A stretch of DNA of 64,000 nt from Holophagales bacterium. GTDB lineage: Bacteria; Acidobacteriota; Thermoanaerobaculia; Multivoradales; Multivoraceae. The stretch spans positions 1-64,000 of the forward strand of contig VXZQ01000001.1 in the NCBI GenBank assembly GCA_009845425.1, in the 5' to 3' direction. The position numbers and the translations under genes were made by a program. The notes below the pieces were generated by a model. That model searched no databases and was not told the origin of the DNA. It saw only the letters and a list, made by a program, of their open reading frames with translations. Positions 34,493-42,944 of this stretch are shown here, piece after piece (position 1 is the stretch's first letter; every line of letters begins with the position of its first letter).

Positions 34493-35932
34493 ATGCTCAA
34501 GCAGCGCGTTCGCCTACAGACGGCCCTGATCCTCACCCTCGACCTTTCCCTTGTCGCGGCGGCCTTCTTCCTCGCCTACGCGATCCGCAGCGTTCTCTTC
34601 CCACTCGCGCTTCCGGGGCTCTACCCGCAGCCGCTCTATCCGCTGAGCGACCACCTGCCGCTGCTGCCGCTGGCCCTCCTGACCTGGGCAGCGCCGCTCG
34701 TCTTCACGCGGCGCTACCGCTCGCACCGGACCGCCGATCTGAAGACCGAGGCGACCGCGATCCTCAAGGTCGCGGCGATCGCCACGCTCCTCACGCTGTT
34801 CGCCGTCTTCGTCCTGCGGCTCGACCAACTCCTGATCCAGGACAGCCTCAGCCGAACCTGGCTGCTCCTGTTCACCGGTCTCGCCTTCCTGCTGCTGCTG
34901 GCGGAGAAGATCGCGCTGCGTCTGGTCTCGCGCGACATGCGGCGGCACGGACTGAACCAGCGGACGGTGCTCATCGCCGGCGCGCCGGAGGCCGCGGCGC
35001 AGCTTGCCGAATCGATCGAGGACCACCCCCACTGGGGTCTTCAGATCATCGGGCTGGTCCACACGAATGGCAGCCGCTCCGAGAGCGTCCCCGGCAACGT
35101 GCTGGGCAGGATGGACGACGTGCTGCGCATCGTCTCGGAGCATGTGGTGGACGACGTGTTCTTCACCGTCACGCCCCACGAACTGCCAGCACTCAAGGAC
35201 ATCATCGATGGCCTGCAGGAACAGGGCATCCGGACCCGTATCGCGCTCGATCTGCTGCCGCCGGCTCACAGCAAGGTCGACCTCGAGTACCTGGACGGGA
35301 GGCCGGTCGTCACGTTGTCGCCGGCACCCTCGAACTTCCTCCTGCTGCTGTTCAAGCGCGCCTACGACTTCAGCCTCGGCGCCGCCCTCCTGGTCGTCAG
35401 CCTGCCCGTGATGCTGATCCTGGCCCTCCTGATCAAGGCGACCTCCTCCGGCTCCGTGCTCTATCGGCAGACCCGTTGCGGCCTGAACGGCCGCCGCTTC
35501 ACGATGTACAAGCTGCGAACCATGGTCGCGGATGCCGACCAGAGGAAACGCGAACTGGCGCACCTGAACACGATGGACGGTCCCGCGTTCAAGGTGCACA
35601 GCGACCCGAGGATCACCCCGCTCGGGCACTACCTGCGCAAGTTCAGCCTGGACGAACTGCCGCAGTTCTGGAACGTGGTGCGGGGCGACATGAGCCTGGT
35701 CGGCCCCAGGCCGCTCGAGGAGAAGGAGCCCTACACGCGGCGGCAGCGGCGGCGGCTCTCGATGAAGCCCGGCATCACCTGCCTGTGGCAGATCAGCGGC
35801 CGAAGCGATCTCGATTTTGACCGCTGGATGGAACTCGACCTCGAGTACATCGACACCTGGTCGCCGCGGCTGGACTTCGTCATCCTGCTGAAGACGATTC
35901 CCGCGGTGCTCAGCCGGCGCGGGGCTTCCTAG
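34493..35932 (+). CDS. Undecaprenyl-phosphate sugar phosphotransferase (WbaP/WcaJ-like)
   Basis: A 479-residue polyprenol-phosphate phosphoglycosyltransferase that starts repeat-unit synthesis on the inner membrane. The N-terminus has about four transmembrane helices (ALILTLDLSLVAAAFFLAYA and others to residue ~140), then a CoA-binding-like domain (QRTVLIAGAPEAAAQLAES). From residue ~280 the catalytic part begins: FKRAYDFSLGAALLVVSLP (re-entrant helix), GSVLYRQTRCGLNGRRFTMY, KLRTM, FSLDELPQFWNVVRGDMSLV, GPRPL and KPGITCLWQISGRSD, all PF02397 landmarks. It closes the polysaccharide cluster. Its stop (TAG 35930-35932) directly abuts the stop of the convergent PSP1 gene. Confidence 0.94.
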   Translation: MLKQRVRLQTALILTLDLSLVAAAFFLAYAIRSVLFPLALPGLYPQPLYPLSDHLPLLPLALLTWAAPLVFTRRYRSHRTADLKTEATAILKVAAIATLLTLFAVFVLRLDQLLIQDSLSRTWLLLFTGLAFLLLLAEKIALRLVSRDMRRHGLNQRTVLIAGAPEAAAQLAESIEDHPHWGLQIIGLVHTNGSRSESVPGNVLGRMDDVLRIVSEHVVDDVFFTVTPHELPALKDIIDGLQEQGIRTRIALDLLPPAHSKVDLEYLDGRPVVTLSPAPSNFLLLLFKRAYDFSLGAALLVVSLPVMLILALLIKATSSGSVLYRQTRCGLNGRRFTMYKLRTMVADADQRKRELAHLNTMDGPAFKVHSDPRITPLGHYLRKFSLDELPQFWNVVRGDMSLVGPRPLEEKEPYTRRQRRRLSMKPGITCLWQISGRSDLDFDRWMELDLEYIDTWSPRLDFVILLKTIPAVLSRRGAS

Positions 35933-36658
35933 TCAGGTGACGACGGGCAGGGCGCCCTTGCCGGGGCGCCGGCCGCGGTAGTTGTCGTCCTCGTAGGCGA
36001 GGCAGCAAAGCAGCCGGCCGCACTGGCCGGAGATCTTCGACGGATTCAGGCTCAGGCCCTGACGCTTCGCCATCTGGATCGAGATGGGCCGGAAACCGTC
36101 CAGCCAGGTCGAGCAGCAGAGCGTTCGGCCGCAGATGCCGACGCCGCCCAGAAGGCGCGCTTCGTCGCGCGGCCCCACGTGGACGAGACGAACCCGGGTC
36201 TTGAAGCGGGACTTCAGGTCACGCAGCAACTGCCGGAAGTCGACCCGCCGGTCCGCCGTGAAGTAGAAGGTCGCGTTGCGGCCGTCCAGGCTGAAGTCGA
36301 CCCGCGACACCTTCATCTGAAGGTGAAGCGCGCGGGCCCGCTCCCGGCAGAACGCCTTCCCGCGCGACTCGTTCGCCAGTTGCTTCTCCCTGGCCGCGCG
36401 GTCGGCGTCGTCCGCTCGGCGAATGACGGACCGCGCGCTCGACTTCTGGCACGGCTTGAACACCGGCATCGGAGACTTCTCGACGCGGCCGTAGGCGGGG
36501 CCCGGCTTCATCGACACGATCACCTCGTCGCCGCGGGCGAGCAGCTCGCCGCCCGTGCTGCAGAGCGTCAGGTTCGTCTCCTCGCCGAAGCGGACACCGA
36601 CGAACGTGTCCTCCGTGGCGGTCGATTGACCGGCGAAGCTGCAGCCGGCGCAACTCAT
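35933..36658 (-). CDS. PSP1-domain protein, YaaT/RicT-like
   Basis: A 241-residue protein with an N-terminal PSP1 region (VGVRFGEETNLTLCSTGGEL, RGDEVIVSMKPGPAYGRV) and a C-terminal part with clustered cysteines (GICGRTLCCSTWL, SGQCGRLLCCLAYE). This is the YaaT/RicT family, which in Bacillus acts with RicA and RicF in RNA maturation through an iron-sulfur complex. Its precise role in Gram-negative bacteria is unclear; related genes often neighbour holB or metG. Here the ATG at 36658 overlaps the purD stop as ATGA. No RicA or RicF homologue is visible nearby. Confidence 0.9.
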   Translation of the reverse strand: MSCAGCSFAGQSTATEDTFVGVRFGEETNLTLCSTGGELLARGDEVIVSMKPGPAYGRVEKSPMPVFKPCQKSSARSVIRRADDADRAAREKQLANESRGKAFCRERARALHLQMKVSRVDFSLDGRNATFYFTADRRVDFRQLLRDLKSRFKTRVRLVHVGPRDEARLLGGVGICGRTLCCSTWLDGFRPISIQMAKRQGLSLNPSKISGQCGRLLCCLAYEDDNYRGRRPGKGALPVVT

Positions 36659-37950
36659 TGCAAAGGCCCCGTCCCGGCGCCCCCGTCGAGCACCCGCCGC
36701 CCGATGTCCAAACGCATCGCCTTCGACGGCCAGTGGATGCGAGCGGCCGCCCCGTAGGCCCGTTCGAGCGCCTGCCTGAGGTCGTCCCCCACCGCGCAGA
36801 CGTTGAGGACCCGTCCACCCGTGGCGATCACGGCGCCTCCGTTGCGGCCGGTGCCGGCGTGGAAGACGACGACGCCTTCGCGGGTGCGAGCGTCCTCGAT
36901 GCCCTCGATCGGGTCTCCCGACGCCGCCTTGCCCGGATAGCCCTGGTTGGCCAGCACGAGGCAGGCGGAAGCGCCGGCGCGGAAGGCGAGTTCCTCGCGT
37001 CCGAAGTCGCCGCCGGCGCCTGCGAGGAAGAGGTCGACAGGGTCTTCGTCGAGGCGCAGCAGCAAGGCCTGGGCCTCAGGGTCGCCGAGCCGGACGTTGA
37101 ATTCGAGCACCTGCGGGCCGTCCGGGCTCATCATCAGACCGGCGTAGAGGACGCCCGAGAACGGCGTGCCGTCCGCCGCCATGCCGGCCACCGTGCGCTC
37201 CATCACCTCGCGCATGATCCGGTCGACCTCGCCGTCCGAGACGATCCCCGCCGGGCTGTGGGCGCCCATGCCGCCGGTGTTGGGACCGGAGTCGCCGTCG
37301 CCTATTCGCTTGTAGTCCTTGGAGGTGGCGAGCGGCAGCACGCGACGGCCGTCGCAGAAACCGATGAAGGAGACTTCCTCGCCGGACACGAACGGCTCGA
37401 TCAGGACGCGCGCACCGGCATCGCCGAACCGGCGCTCCACGAAGAACTCGTCCAGCGCGGCCTCGAGTTCCGCGGGCGTGGAGACGATCAGCACGCCCTT
37501 GCCCGCGGCCAGGCCGTCCGCCTTGAGCACCGCCGGCAGCCCGAAGCGCTCGGCCGCGCGCCGCGCGGTCTCCCGGTTGTCGGTGACTTCGAAGTCGCAG
37601 GTCGGGACGCCGTGCCGCCGCATGAACTCCTTGGCGAAGACCTTGGAGCTCTCCAGGCGCGCGGCCGCCCGGGTGGGGCCGAAGATCGCCAGACCACGCT
37701 CCCTGAAGGCGTCGACCACGCCCAACGAGAGCGGCACCTCGGGACCGACCACGGTGAGGTCGATCCCGCTTTCGGCGGCGAACCGGGTCAGGCCGTCGAT
37801 GTCCGCGACGTCCAGCGGCACGCTCTCGCCGCACTCCTCGGTCCCCGGACTGCCGGGCGCGCAGTAGAGCCCGGTCTCCGGCGAGCGTTCCCGGATGATC
37901 CAGCAGAGCGCGTGTTCGCGGCCGCCGTTGCCGATGACCAGGACTTTCAG
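36655..37950 (-). CDS. purD: Phosphoribosylamine-glycine ligase
   Basis: PurD makes GAR in purine synthesis. Family-typical sequence begins LKVLVIGNGGREHALCWIIR, followed by VVGPEVPLSLGVVDAFRERG, ESSKVFAKEFMRRHGVPTCD, the ATP-grasp core (VLKADGLAAGKGVLIVSTP, DSGPNTGGMGAHSPAG) and LEFNVRLGDPEAQALLLRL. Length from the family start is 431 residues, which is normal. That first residue is encoded by CTG at 37950; no ATG, GTG or TTG lies near it, and the nearest conventional start is an ATG about 29 codons upstream, deep in ispH. The CTG overlaps the ispH stop as CTGA, so a coupled non-canonical start is likely. Confidence 0.93.
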   Translation of the reverse strand: MKVLVIGNGGREHALCWIIRERSPETGLYCAPGSPGTEECGESVPLDVADIDGLTRFAAESGIDLTVVGPEVPLSLGVVDAFRERGLAIFGPTRAAARLESSKVFAKEFMRRHGVPTCDFEVTDNRETARRAAERFGLPAVLKADGLAAGKGVLIVSTPAELEAALDEFFVERRFGDAGARVLIEPFVSGEEVSFIGFCDGRRVLPLATSKDYKRIGDGDSGPNTGGMGAHSPAGIVSDGEVDRIMREVMERTVAGMAADGTPFSGVLYAGLMMSPDGPQVLEFNVRLGDPEAQALLLRLDEDPVDLFLAGAGGDFGREELAFRAGASACLVLANQGYPGKAASGDPIEGIEDARTREGVVVFHAGTGRNGGAVIATGGRVLNVCAVGDDLRQALERAYGAAARIHWPSKAMRLDIGRRVLDGGAGTGPLQ

Positions 37951-38810
37951 GACGCCGCCTCCAGGATCGCGGCCTCGACCTCCTCGATCATCGCGTCCGG
38001 CGTCGAGGCCCCGGCGGTGACGCCGACCGTACGGCATTCCTCGAACCAGGTTCGCCGCAGATCGGCCGAGTCGTGGACGAGGTGGCTCCTGGGCTCGATC
38101 TCCCGGCAGATCTCCCACAGGTGACGGGTGTTCGCGCTGTGCCGGCCGCCAACGACGACGATGCAGTCGACCTCCGGGTCGGCCGCCAGGGCGCGCGCCG
38201 CGTCCTGGTTCTCCTTCGTCGCGTAGCAGATGGTGTCCGCGCGCTCGGCCGCCGCCGCGCGCGCCTCGATCGCCCGAGCCACCCGCTCGTACTCCTCACT
38301 GTTCAGCGTGGTCTGGTAGAAGATCTTGATCTTCGGGTGTCGCTCAAAGTCGATCCGGGCGACATCGGCCGCGGTCAGCACCACGTCATACGCCTCGGGG
38401 TCGAGGTCCCGGGTGTAGCCCATCACCTCCCGGTGCCCCCGGTCGCCGATGAACACGAGGTGGTAGCCCGTCTCGAGCGCTTGCCGCGCCTCTTCGTGGA
38501 CGTCGTAGACGAACGGACACGTCGTGTCGACGACCAGGAGGCCCCGCTCCAGGGCCCGCCGGTGGAACGAGGGAGGCACCCCGTGGGCGGAAAAGACGAT
38601 CGTCCCGTTCTCGACGCTGTCGAGCGCGTCCGCCGTGGCGAAGCCGAGCTGCACGAGGTCGGAGACCACCCGCTCGTTGTGGACCAGTTGACCCAGGATC
38701 TGCCCGCGCCTTCCGTCGGCGGCCAGTTTCCGCACCGTGCGATCGGCAATCCGCACACCGGCGCAGAATCCGTACTTCTCGGCGCGCCTAAGGGTCAGAG
38801 GACCCGTCAT
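37947..38810 (-). CDS. ispH: 4-hydroxy-3-methylbut-2-enyl diphosphate reductase
   Basis: IspH/LytB performs the last step of the MEP isoprenoid pathway using a [4Fe-4S] cluster. The three cluster cysteines are visible in KYGFCAGVRIA, DTTCPFVYDVHEEA and ADTICYATKENQ. Other landmarks are QLVHNERVVSDL, FSAHGVPPS, GHREVMGYTRD, VGGRHSANTRHL and the final GVTAGASTPDAMIEEV. I prefer ATG at 38810 (TGPLTLRRAEKYGFCAGV, 287 residues) over 38846, because the latter falls inside a perfect hairpin (38833-38856). Its stop overlaps the purD CTG. The upstream pathway gene dxr lies in this window at 52462-53658. Confidence 0.95.
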   Translation of the reverse strand: MTGPLTLRRAEKYGFCAGVRIADRTVRKLAADGRRGQILGQLVHNERVVSDLVQLGFATADALDSVENGTIVFSAHGVPPSFHRRALERGLLVVDTTCPFVYDVHEEARQALETGYHLVFIGDRGHREVMGYTRDLDPEAYDVVLTAADVARIDFERHPKIKIFYQTTLNSEEYERVARAIEARAAAAERADTICYATKENQDAARALAADPEVDCIVVVGGRHSANTRHLWEICREIEPRSHLVHDSADLRRTWFEECRTVGVTAGASTPDAMIEEVEAAILEAAS

Positions 38811-38832
38811 CCCTTGGTTTCCAACTGGCTCT

Positions 38833-38856
38833 CGCCGACCGACCATCCGGTCGGCG
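38833..38856. other. Perfect inverted repeat upstream of ispH
   Basis: CGCCGACCG at 38833-38841 pairs with CGGTCGGCG at 38848-38856 around a 6-nt loop. It lies between the lipoprotein stop (38883) and the preferred ispH start. It lacks a T tract, so it could be an operator, an mRNA stabilising hairpin or an attenuating structure. Confidence 0.4.
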
Positions 38857-38882
38857 AAGCGCGATCCTAACAGTGCTCCGAA

Positions 38883-39398
38883 TCAGGGCTTCGCGTACTC
38901 GAACCGCGCCGCGGAGTTGCCCGGCGTCGCGCCGGGTTCAATGACCACCACGACCCACTCCTCGCCGCGGCGGAAGGTCATCGACTCTCCGAGCGTCGCC
39001 CGCCAGCCCGCGGCCTGCGCCTCGCGCAGCAGCCACTCCCGGGCGTCGGGAGCGCCCAGTGGCAGAAGCAGTCCGACGTACTCCGCCGTAACGGGCTCGC
39101 CCTCCTCCGTCGCCACGTCGCCGAAGTCGACCACGGTGGAAGCGTCCGGTACGGGGAAGCGGTCCGGGAAGGCGCCGGGAATACGGCCGCGCAGCGCCGC
39201 TTCCGGCGCCCGCCGCTCCTGCACGTCCTCGTCCGGCCGGAGAATGGAATCCGCCGGCTGCCCGACCGCCACGGTTTCCAGGTCGTTCTCGTCGAGAGAC
39301 GGCCGGTCCGAAGGGACCGCGCAGGCCCAGCCGGCCGCGAGCGCGACAAGAGCGACGCAAGCGGGCGCGAACCGCGGGACGCGGGAACCGATCTGCAA
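38883..39398 (-). CDS. Predicted lipoprotein
   Basis: A 171-residue exported protein. The N-terminus (MQIGSRVPRFAPACVALVAL, then AAGWAC) is a lipoprotein signal; the lipobox-like AGWAC ends in the cysteine to be lipidated. Ala at -3 and Trp before the cysteine make a weak lipobox. The remainder contains PGAFPDRFPVPDASTVVDFG and a C-terminal half with alternating strands (VTAEYVGLLLPLG, EWVVVVIEPG). I do not recognise the family. It starts at TTG 39398, 18 nt after the Rrf2 gene, in the long minus-strand run. Confidence 0.7.
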   Translation of the reverse strand: MQIGSRVPRFAPACVALVALAAGWACAVPSDRPSLDENDLETVAVGQPADSILRPDEDVQERRAPEAALRGRIPGAFPDRFPVPDASTVVDFGDVATEEGEPVTAEYVGLLLPLGAPDAREWLLREAQAAGWRATLGESMTFRRGEEWVVVVIEPGATPGNSAARFEYAKP

Positions 39399-39416
39399 CG
39401 ACGAGTTCCCGGCGGC

Positions 39417-39923
39417 TCAGTCGGCGATGACGTGCAGCGGCCGGCCAGACGACGTGGCGAGGCGTTCCGGCGGCAGGTCGTGCGGGATCTCGATCTTGCA
39501 CTCGCAGACTTCCTGCTGGCGCGCGGCCAGGTCGGCGAGGCTGTAGTTGCACAGGATCGTCTCGACCGCGTCCTTCACGCTCAGGAACACCTCGCGGATC
39601 GCGCAGTGCTTCGGCCCCACGCCGATCGTGCAGGGCTGGGCGAGGATGTGATCGATCGAGGTCGTGTGCCCTTCCAGGGCGACCAGGATGTCGTGCATCG
39701 AGATCTTCTCGGCCGGCCGGCCCAGCAGGTGGCCGCCCTGGGGACCGCGGTTCGACCGGATCAGGTGGTCCCGGGCGAGCGCCGCCAGGATCTGACGCAG
39801 GTAGGGCTCCGGGATCCCCTGGTTCACGGCGATCTCGTGGCTGGGCACCGGCCCACCGTTCGCGTGCATCGCCACGTACAGCATGGCGCGAATGCCGTAC
39901 TCACCCTTGGTGGAGATCTTCAT
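39417..39923 (-). CDS. Rrf2-family transcription regulator with cysteines
   Basis: A 168-residue regulator starting at ATG 39923 (MKISTKGEYGIRAMLYVAMH). The Rrf2 winged helix is recognisable (VPSHEIAVNQGIPEPYLRQI, LIRSNRGPQGGHLLGRPAEK). After it, CTIGVGPKHCAIREVF and later ILCNYSL supply cysteines in the region where IscR, NsrR and RirA bind an Fe-S cluster, although the spacing (C-x8-C) differs from IscR. Two more cysteines occur in the tail (EVCECK). It may sense iron-sulfur, iron or redox status. No suf/isc genes are nearby, so its targets are unknown. Confidence 0.88.
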   Translation of the reverse strand: MKISTKGEYGIRAMLYVAMHANGGPVPSHEIAVNQGIPEPYLRQILAALARDHLIRSNRGPQGGHLLGRPAEKISMHDILVALEGHTTSIDHILAQPCTIGVGPKHCAIREVFLSVKDAVETILCNYSLADLAARQQEVCECKIEIPHDLPPERLATSSGRPLHVIAD

Positions 39924-39969
39924 TGCGCACGCCTCGCTATTGACCAGTGTAGCAGCGCCCGGGCGGTTC

Positions 39970-40650
39970 CTACTTCGGTAGATAGTCCAGAACTTCGTCC
40001 AACGAGCCGATATCGCCCTGCGCGGGGTCGAGCCACAGCGCCTTGAGGCCGGCCGCCAACGCGCCTTCGCGGTCCTCGATCTTCGCGTCGCCGACGTGGA
40101 GCACGGAAGCCGGCTGAAGCTCCAGTTCCTCGCACGCGGCCAGAAAGATCGGCTCCGCCGGCTTTGCCGACCCCACCTCCTCCGAGCAGACCACGGCGTC
40201 GAGGTAGCGCCCAAGCCCGAGGTTGGCCAGGACCCGCGGCAGGCGCCGGTCCCAGTTGCTGGTCACGGCAACGCGCAGGCCCCGGTGACGCAGTTCCGAG
40301 AGCACCTTCCGGCAGCCGGGCCGGAGTTCCCAGGCGTCGGCGCGCTCGAAGCGGGCGAAGAGTTCCGCCGTGGCGAAGGGTCCCGGCGCTTCCCGTTCGA
40401 GCAGGAGGCACATGCGGTCCAGGAGATCGCCCCAGAAGCCGCGGGCGCCGTTCGGGTGGCTGTTGTAACGGTCCTCACCGCGGGCGAGGCGGCACTCGAA
40501 CTCCTTCCAGGCGGTAAGGAAGCCTCGCTCGATGTCGGCGACGGAGAGTTCGAGGCCGTGGCGGGCGAGGACTTCGGCGTAGATGTCGCCCCGCCGCGGG
40601 CAGGCGATCAGCGTTCCGGTCGCGTCCAGCGAGACGCCCCGGAGCTTCAA
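39970..40650 (-). CDS. HAD-superfamily hydrolase (HDHD3-like)
   Basis: A 226-residue HAD phosphatase-fold protein. Motif I is GVSLDATGTLI with Asp but Ala in place of the usual second Asp, as in the HDHD3-like group. Motif II is VAVTSNWDRRLP, motif III contains the Lys in GSAKPAEPIFLAA, and motif IV is VLHVGDAKIEDREGAL. The missing second Asp of motif I suggests an atypical substrate or a dehalogenase-like or non-phosphatase activity. The gene overlaps the upstream Nudix gene by 4 nt. Its substrate is unknown. Confidence 0.85.
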   Translation of the reverse strand: MKLRGVSLDATGTLIACPRRGDIYAEVLARHGLELSVADIERGFLTAWKEFECRLARGEDRYNSHPNGARGFWGDLLDRMCLLLEREAPGPFATAELFARFERADAWELRPGCRKVLSELRHRGLRVAVTSNWDRRLPRVLANLGLGRYLDAVVCSEEVGSAKPAEPIFLAACEELELQPASVLHVGDAKIEDREGALAAGLKALWLDPAQGDIGSLDEVLDYLPK

Positions 40651-41213
40651 GAGAAACCGTATCGGCGGGCGTAGAAGTAGAAGGCCGTGACGACCAGGGA
40701 ATGGCTGATCTCGCCGCGGGCGATGAGTTCCGGAATCTCCGCAAGCGGTACGTGAACCACCTCGAGTTCCTCGCTACCATCGCCGATCGGGTCGCCGGTG
40801 TAGACCAGGTCGCGGGCCAGCCACAGGGAGCAGACGTTGTCCAGGATCGCGGGGTTCGGTTCGACTTCGCCCAGCCGTTCGACCGTTCCCGGCCGGTACC
40901 CGGTCTCCTCGTGGAGCTCCCGCGCCGCGGCGACTCCCGCCTCTTCGCCCGGCTCGACGATGCCGCCGGGGATCTCCAGTGACTCGGCGGCGCGGCCGAA
41001 GCGCCACTGGCGGATGAGCACGACCGTCGCGCCCTTGCCGTCCGCTCCCGGCTCGCCCTCGATCAGCGGGATCACGTTGACCCAGTCCGCGGAGCGCAGA
41101 ACCACCGCCTGGCGCCGGTCCGCGCCGGCGCGAAGCTCCTGGGCCTCGAGCTGCAGAAGGGGGTGGTCGAACTCGGTGCGCGCGGCCTCGACCTGCCAGG
41201 GACGGACTTTCAT
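40647..41213 (-). CDS. Nudix hydrolase, ADP-ribose pyrophosphatase type
   Basis: A 188-residue protein with a complete Nudix box: GGIVEPGEEAGVAA, then AARELHEETGY, matching G-x5-E-x7-R-E-U-x-E-E-x-G. Before it comes VVLIRQWRFGRAAESLEIPG, and after it the ERLGEVEPNPAILDN loop. This pattern fits ADP-ribose or sugar-nucleotide pyrophosphatases (NudF-like), which hydrolyse an NDP-sugar to a sugar phosphate and a nucleotide. It lies between the small membrane gene and the HAD gene; the 4-nt overlap with HAD suggests coupled expression. Confidence 0.9.
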   Translation of the reverse strand: MKVRPWQVEAARTEFDHPLLQLEAQELRAGADRRQAVVLRSADWVNVIPLIEGEPGADGKGATVVLIRQWRFGRAAESLEIPGGIVEPGEEAGVAAARELHEETGYRPGTVERLGEVEPNPAILDNVCSLWLARDLVYTGDPIGDGSEELEVVHVPLAEIPELIARGEISHSLVVTAFYFYARRYGFS

Positions 41214-41228
41214 CCGGCGCCCAACCTC

Positions 41229-41483
41229 CTAGTCCTCCCGCTCGAAGGGCGGACGGAGGTACTCGAAACGCAGGACGCGGACGGCACGGCCGCTGAAGAA
41301 GATGAGGACGGCGACGCCGGCGCCGCTCGACAGGGCCATCAGCCAACTGAACTCCCGCCAGAGCATGACGATCAGGATGGTGAGCCCACCCACGACGATG
41401 GCCGCCACCAGCAGCCGGAAGGCGGTCCGGTCGAACCTCGGCGGCCGGATGAGCGGTAAGGCTTCGTCTGGGGTTTCCGGCAT
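41229..41483 (-). CDS. Small two-helix membrane protein
   Basis: An 84-residue protein with two hydrophobic helices (LLVAAIVVGGLTILIVMLW and LMALSSGAGVAVLIFFSG), a Pro-rich N-terminus and a basic and acidic tail. It is encoded between the GT9 gene (12-nt gap) and the Nudix gene (15-nt gap), so it is part of the operon. No family recognised. Orientation, topology and function are open. Confidence 0.72.
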   Translation of the reverse strand: MPETPDEALPLIRPPRFDRTAFRLLVAAIVVGGLTILIVMLWREFSWLMALSSGAGVAVLIFFSGRAVRVLRFEYLRPPFERED

Positions 41484-41495
41484 CCTGTGAAGAGC

Positions 41496-42584
41496 TTATG
41501 CCGTGTCGAGCCTGACAAGGCACTCGGCGACCACCCGGTCGGCATCGAGCCGTTCCAGGCAGGCAAAGTCTCCGCGGCTACAGGTGCGCCGCCAGCACGG
41601 CTGGCAGTCCAGCTTCGGGTCGAGCTGCACCGCGGCGGACCGTGGCCCGTACGGACCGTTGCGGGCCGGATCGGTGGGACCGAACACCGAAACGCAGGGT
41701 ACGTCGAGTGCCGCCGCCAGGTGGGCGGGACCGGAGTCGCAGCCCAGGAAGAGGGTCGCGTGCCGCAGGAGCGTCGCCAGTTCGCGAAGGTCGGTCGGCG
41801 GCGCCAGCAGTACGCGACAGTCGTCCCCGGCGCCCGCGACGATCTCCTCAGCCGCATGTCGCTCGTCTTCGCCGGCCCAGGCGATGACCACCGGCAGGCC
41901 GCGGTCGCGCCCGAGGCGCCTGACGGCCGCCGCGAAGTGGTGCGGGGGCCAGCGCTTCGTGCGCCAGATCGTTCCGGGCGAAACCACCGCATAGCGGCCG
42001 TCGCTCAGACCATGGTGCTCGAGGAACGAAAGGGGCGCGGGCTCGGCGTACTCGGGTAGATGCCACTCCGCGACCGGACTGGCGGCGCCGACGAGCAGTC
42101 CCGAAGCGCTCAACAAGGCGAGGTTACGGTCGACGACGTGGCTCACATTCAGACCGACGGCAAAGCGCTGGTTGAGGAACAGGGCGTTCAACTCGCGGCT
42201 GCCCATCGCCGGGCCGCCGCGAAAACCGATCCGCTGCCGGGCGCCGCTCCACCAGGCGACCAGGCCGCTCTTGGTGAGGCCCTGGACGTCGAGAGCCGCG
42301 TCGTACCGGCTGCTCCTGAGTTCGCGGCGGAAGCGCCTGAGCGCCTCAAGGTGCGCGGCGACTCCACTGGCGCGACGCGGATACAGGTGGAAGCGGTCGA
42401 CGCCGGCGTAGCCGCGCAGCAGGGTCGCGGCTGGTTCCTGGACCGCCCAGCCGATGAAGGCGTCCGGGTGGGCGCGGCGAAGCGCCGACGCCACGGGAGC
42501 CGCGTGGAGGCAGTCGCCGATCGCGGAGAGGCGTACGAGCAGGACGCGGAGCGGTCGGCGTGGTTTCTGCTCCGTGGCAATCAT
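41496..42584 (-). CDS. Family 9 glycosyltransferase (heptosyltransferase-like)
   Basis: A 362-residue GT-B enzyme of the ADP-heptose:LPS heptosyltransferase family. Landmarks are RVLLVRLSAIGDCLHAAPVA, GWAVQEPAATLL, SRYDAALDVQGLTKSGLVAW, a central VVSPGTIWRTKRWPPHHFAA and the donor-binding CDSGPAHLAAALDVPCVSVF with FGPTDPARNGPYG. It ends with a cysteine-containing CQPCWRRTCSRGDFACLERL segment, as in many WaaF-like enzymes. It implies an LPS core or related lipid saccharide. It starts 23 nt downstream of the tRNA-Arg(CCG) gene and leads the minus-strand housekeeping run. Confidence 0.9.
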   Translation of the reverse strand: MIATEQKPRRPLRVLLVRLSAIGDCLHAAPVASALRRAHPDAFIGWAVQEPAATLLRGYAGVDRFHLYPRRASGVAAHLEALRRFRRELRSSRYDAALDVQGLTKSGLVAWWSGARQRIGFRGGPAMGSRELNALFLNQRFAVGLNVSHVVDRNLALLSASGLLVGAASPVAEWHLPEYAEPAPLSFLEHHGLSDGRYAVVSPGTIWRTKRWPPHHFAAAVRRLGRDRGLPVVIAWAGEDERHAAEEIVAGAGDDCRVLLAPPTDLRELATLLRHATLFLGCDSGPAHLAAALDVPCVSVFGPTDPARNGPYGPRSAAVQLDPKLDCQPCWRRTCSRGDFACLERLDADRVVAECLVRLDTA

Positions 42585-42607
42585 GCGATCAGAGCATAAG
42601 CCGCGTG

Positions 42608-42684
42608 TGGTGCGCCCGAAGGGATTCGAACCCCTGACCTACGGCTCCGGAGGCCGTCGCTCTATCCAGCTGAGCTACGGGCGC
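42608..42684 (-). tRNA. tRNA-Arg (CCG anticodon)
   Basis: Cloverleaf read on the minus strand: acceptor GCGCCCG with CGGGCGC, anticodon loop CTCCGGA (anticodon CCG), T loop TTCGAAT, encoded CCA. It is the last gene of a four-tRNA cluster. Confidence 0.96.
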
Positions 42685-42711
42685 GCGAACGGGACGGTTT
42701 CGGAATCGAGA

Positions 42712-42788
42712 TGGGGTGGATGAGGGGACTTGAACCCCCAACCACTTGAACCACAATCAAGCGCTCTGCCAGTTGAGCTACATCCACC
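42712..42788 (-). tRNA. tRNA-His (GTG anticodon)
   Basis: The anticodon loop is TTGTGGT. A G at position -1 opposite a C discriminator, the histidine identity pair, is visible before acceptor GTGGATG. T loop TTCAAGT; CCA is encoded. Confidence 0.96.
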
Positions 42789-42818
42789 AGACATCTACGA
42801 ACCGATCTCTCAACGATC

Positions 42819-42895
42819 TGGCCTGCCTGGAGGGACTCGAACCCCCGACCCGCGGCTTAGAAGGCCGCCGCTCTATCCAGCTGAGCTACAGGCAG
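42819..42895 (-). tRNA. tRNA-Arg (TCT anticodon)
   Basis: Acceptor CTGCCTG pairs with CAGGCAG; the anticodon loop is CTTCTAA with anticodon TCT. T loop TTCGAGT; discriminator G and encoded CCA. Second gene of the tRNA cluster in transcription order. Confidence 0.96.
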
Positions 42896-42944
42896 GCGAA
42901 AGCGACAGCGACAGGTTAGCCGAGGTCAAGGCTAGCGAGCGATA

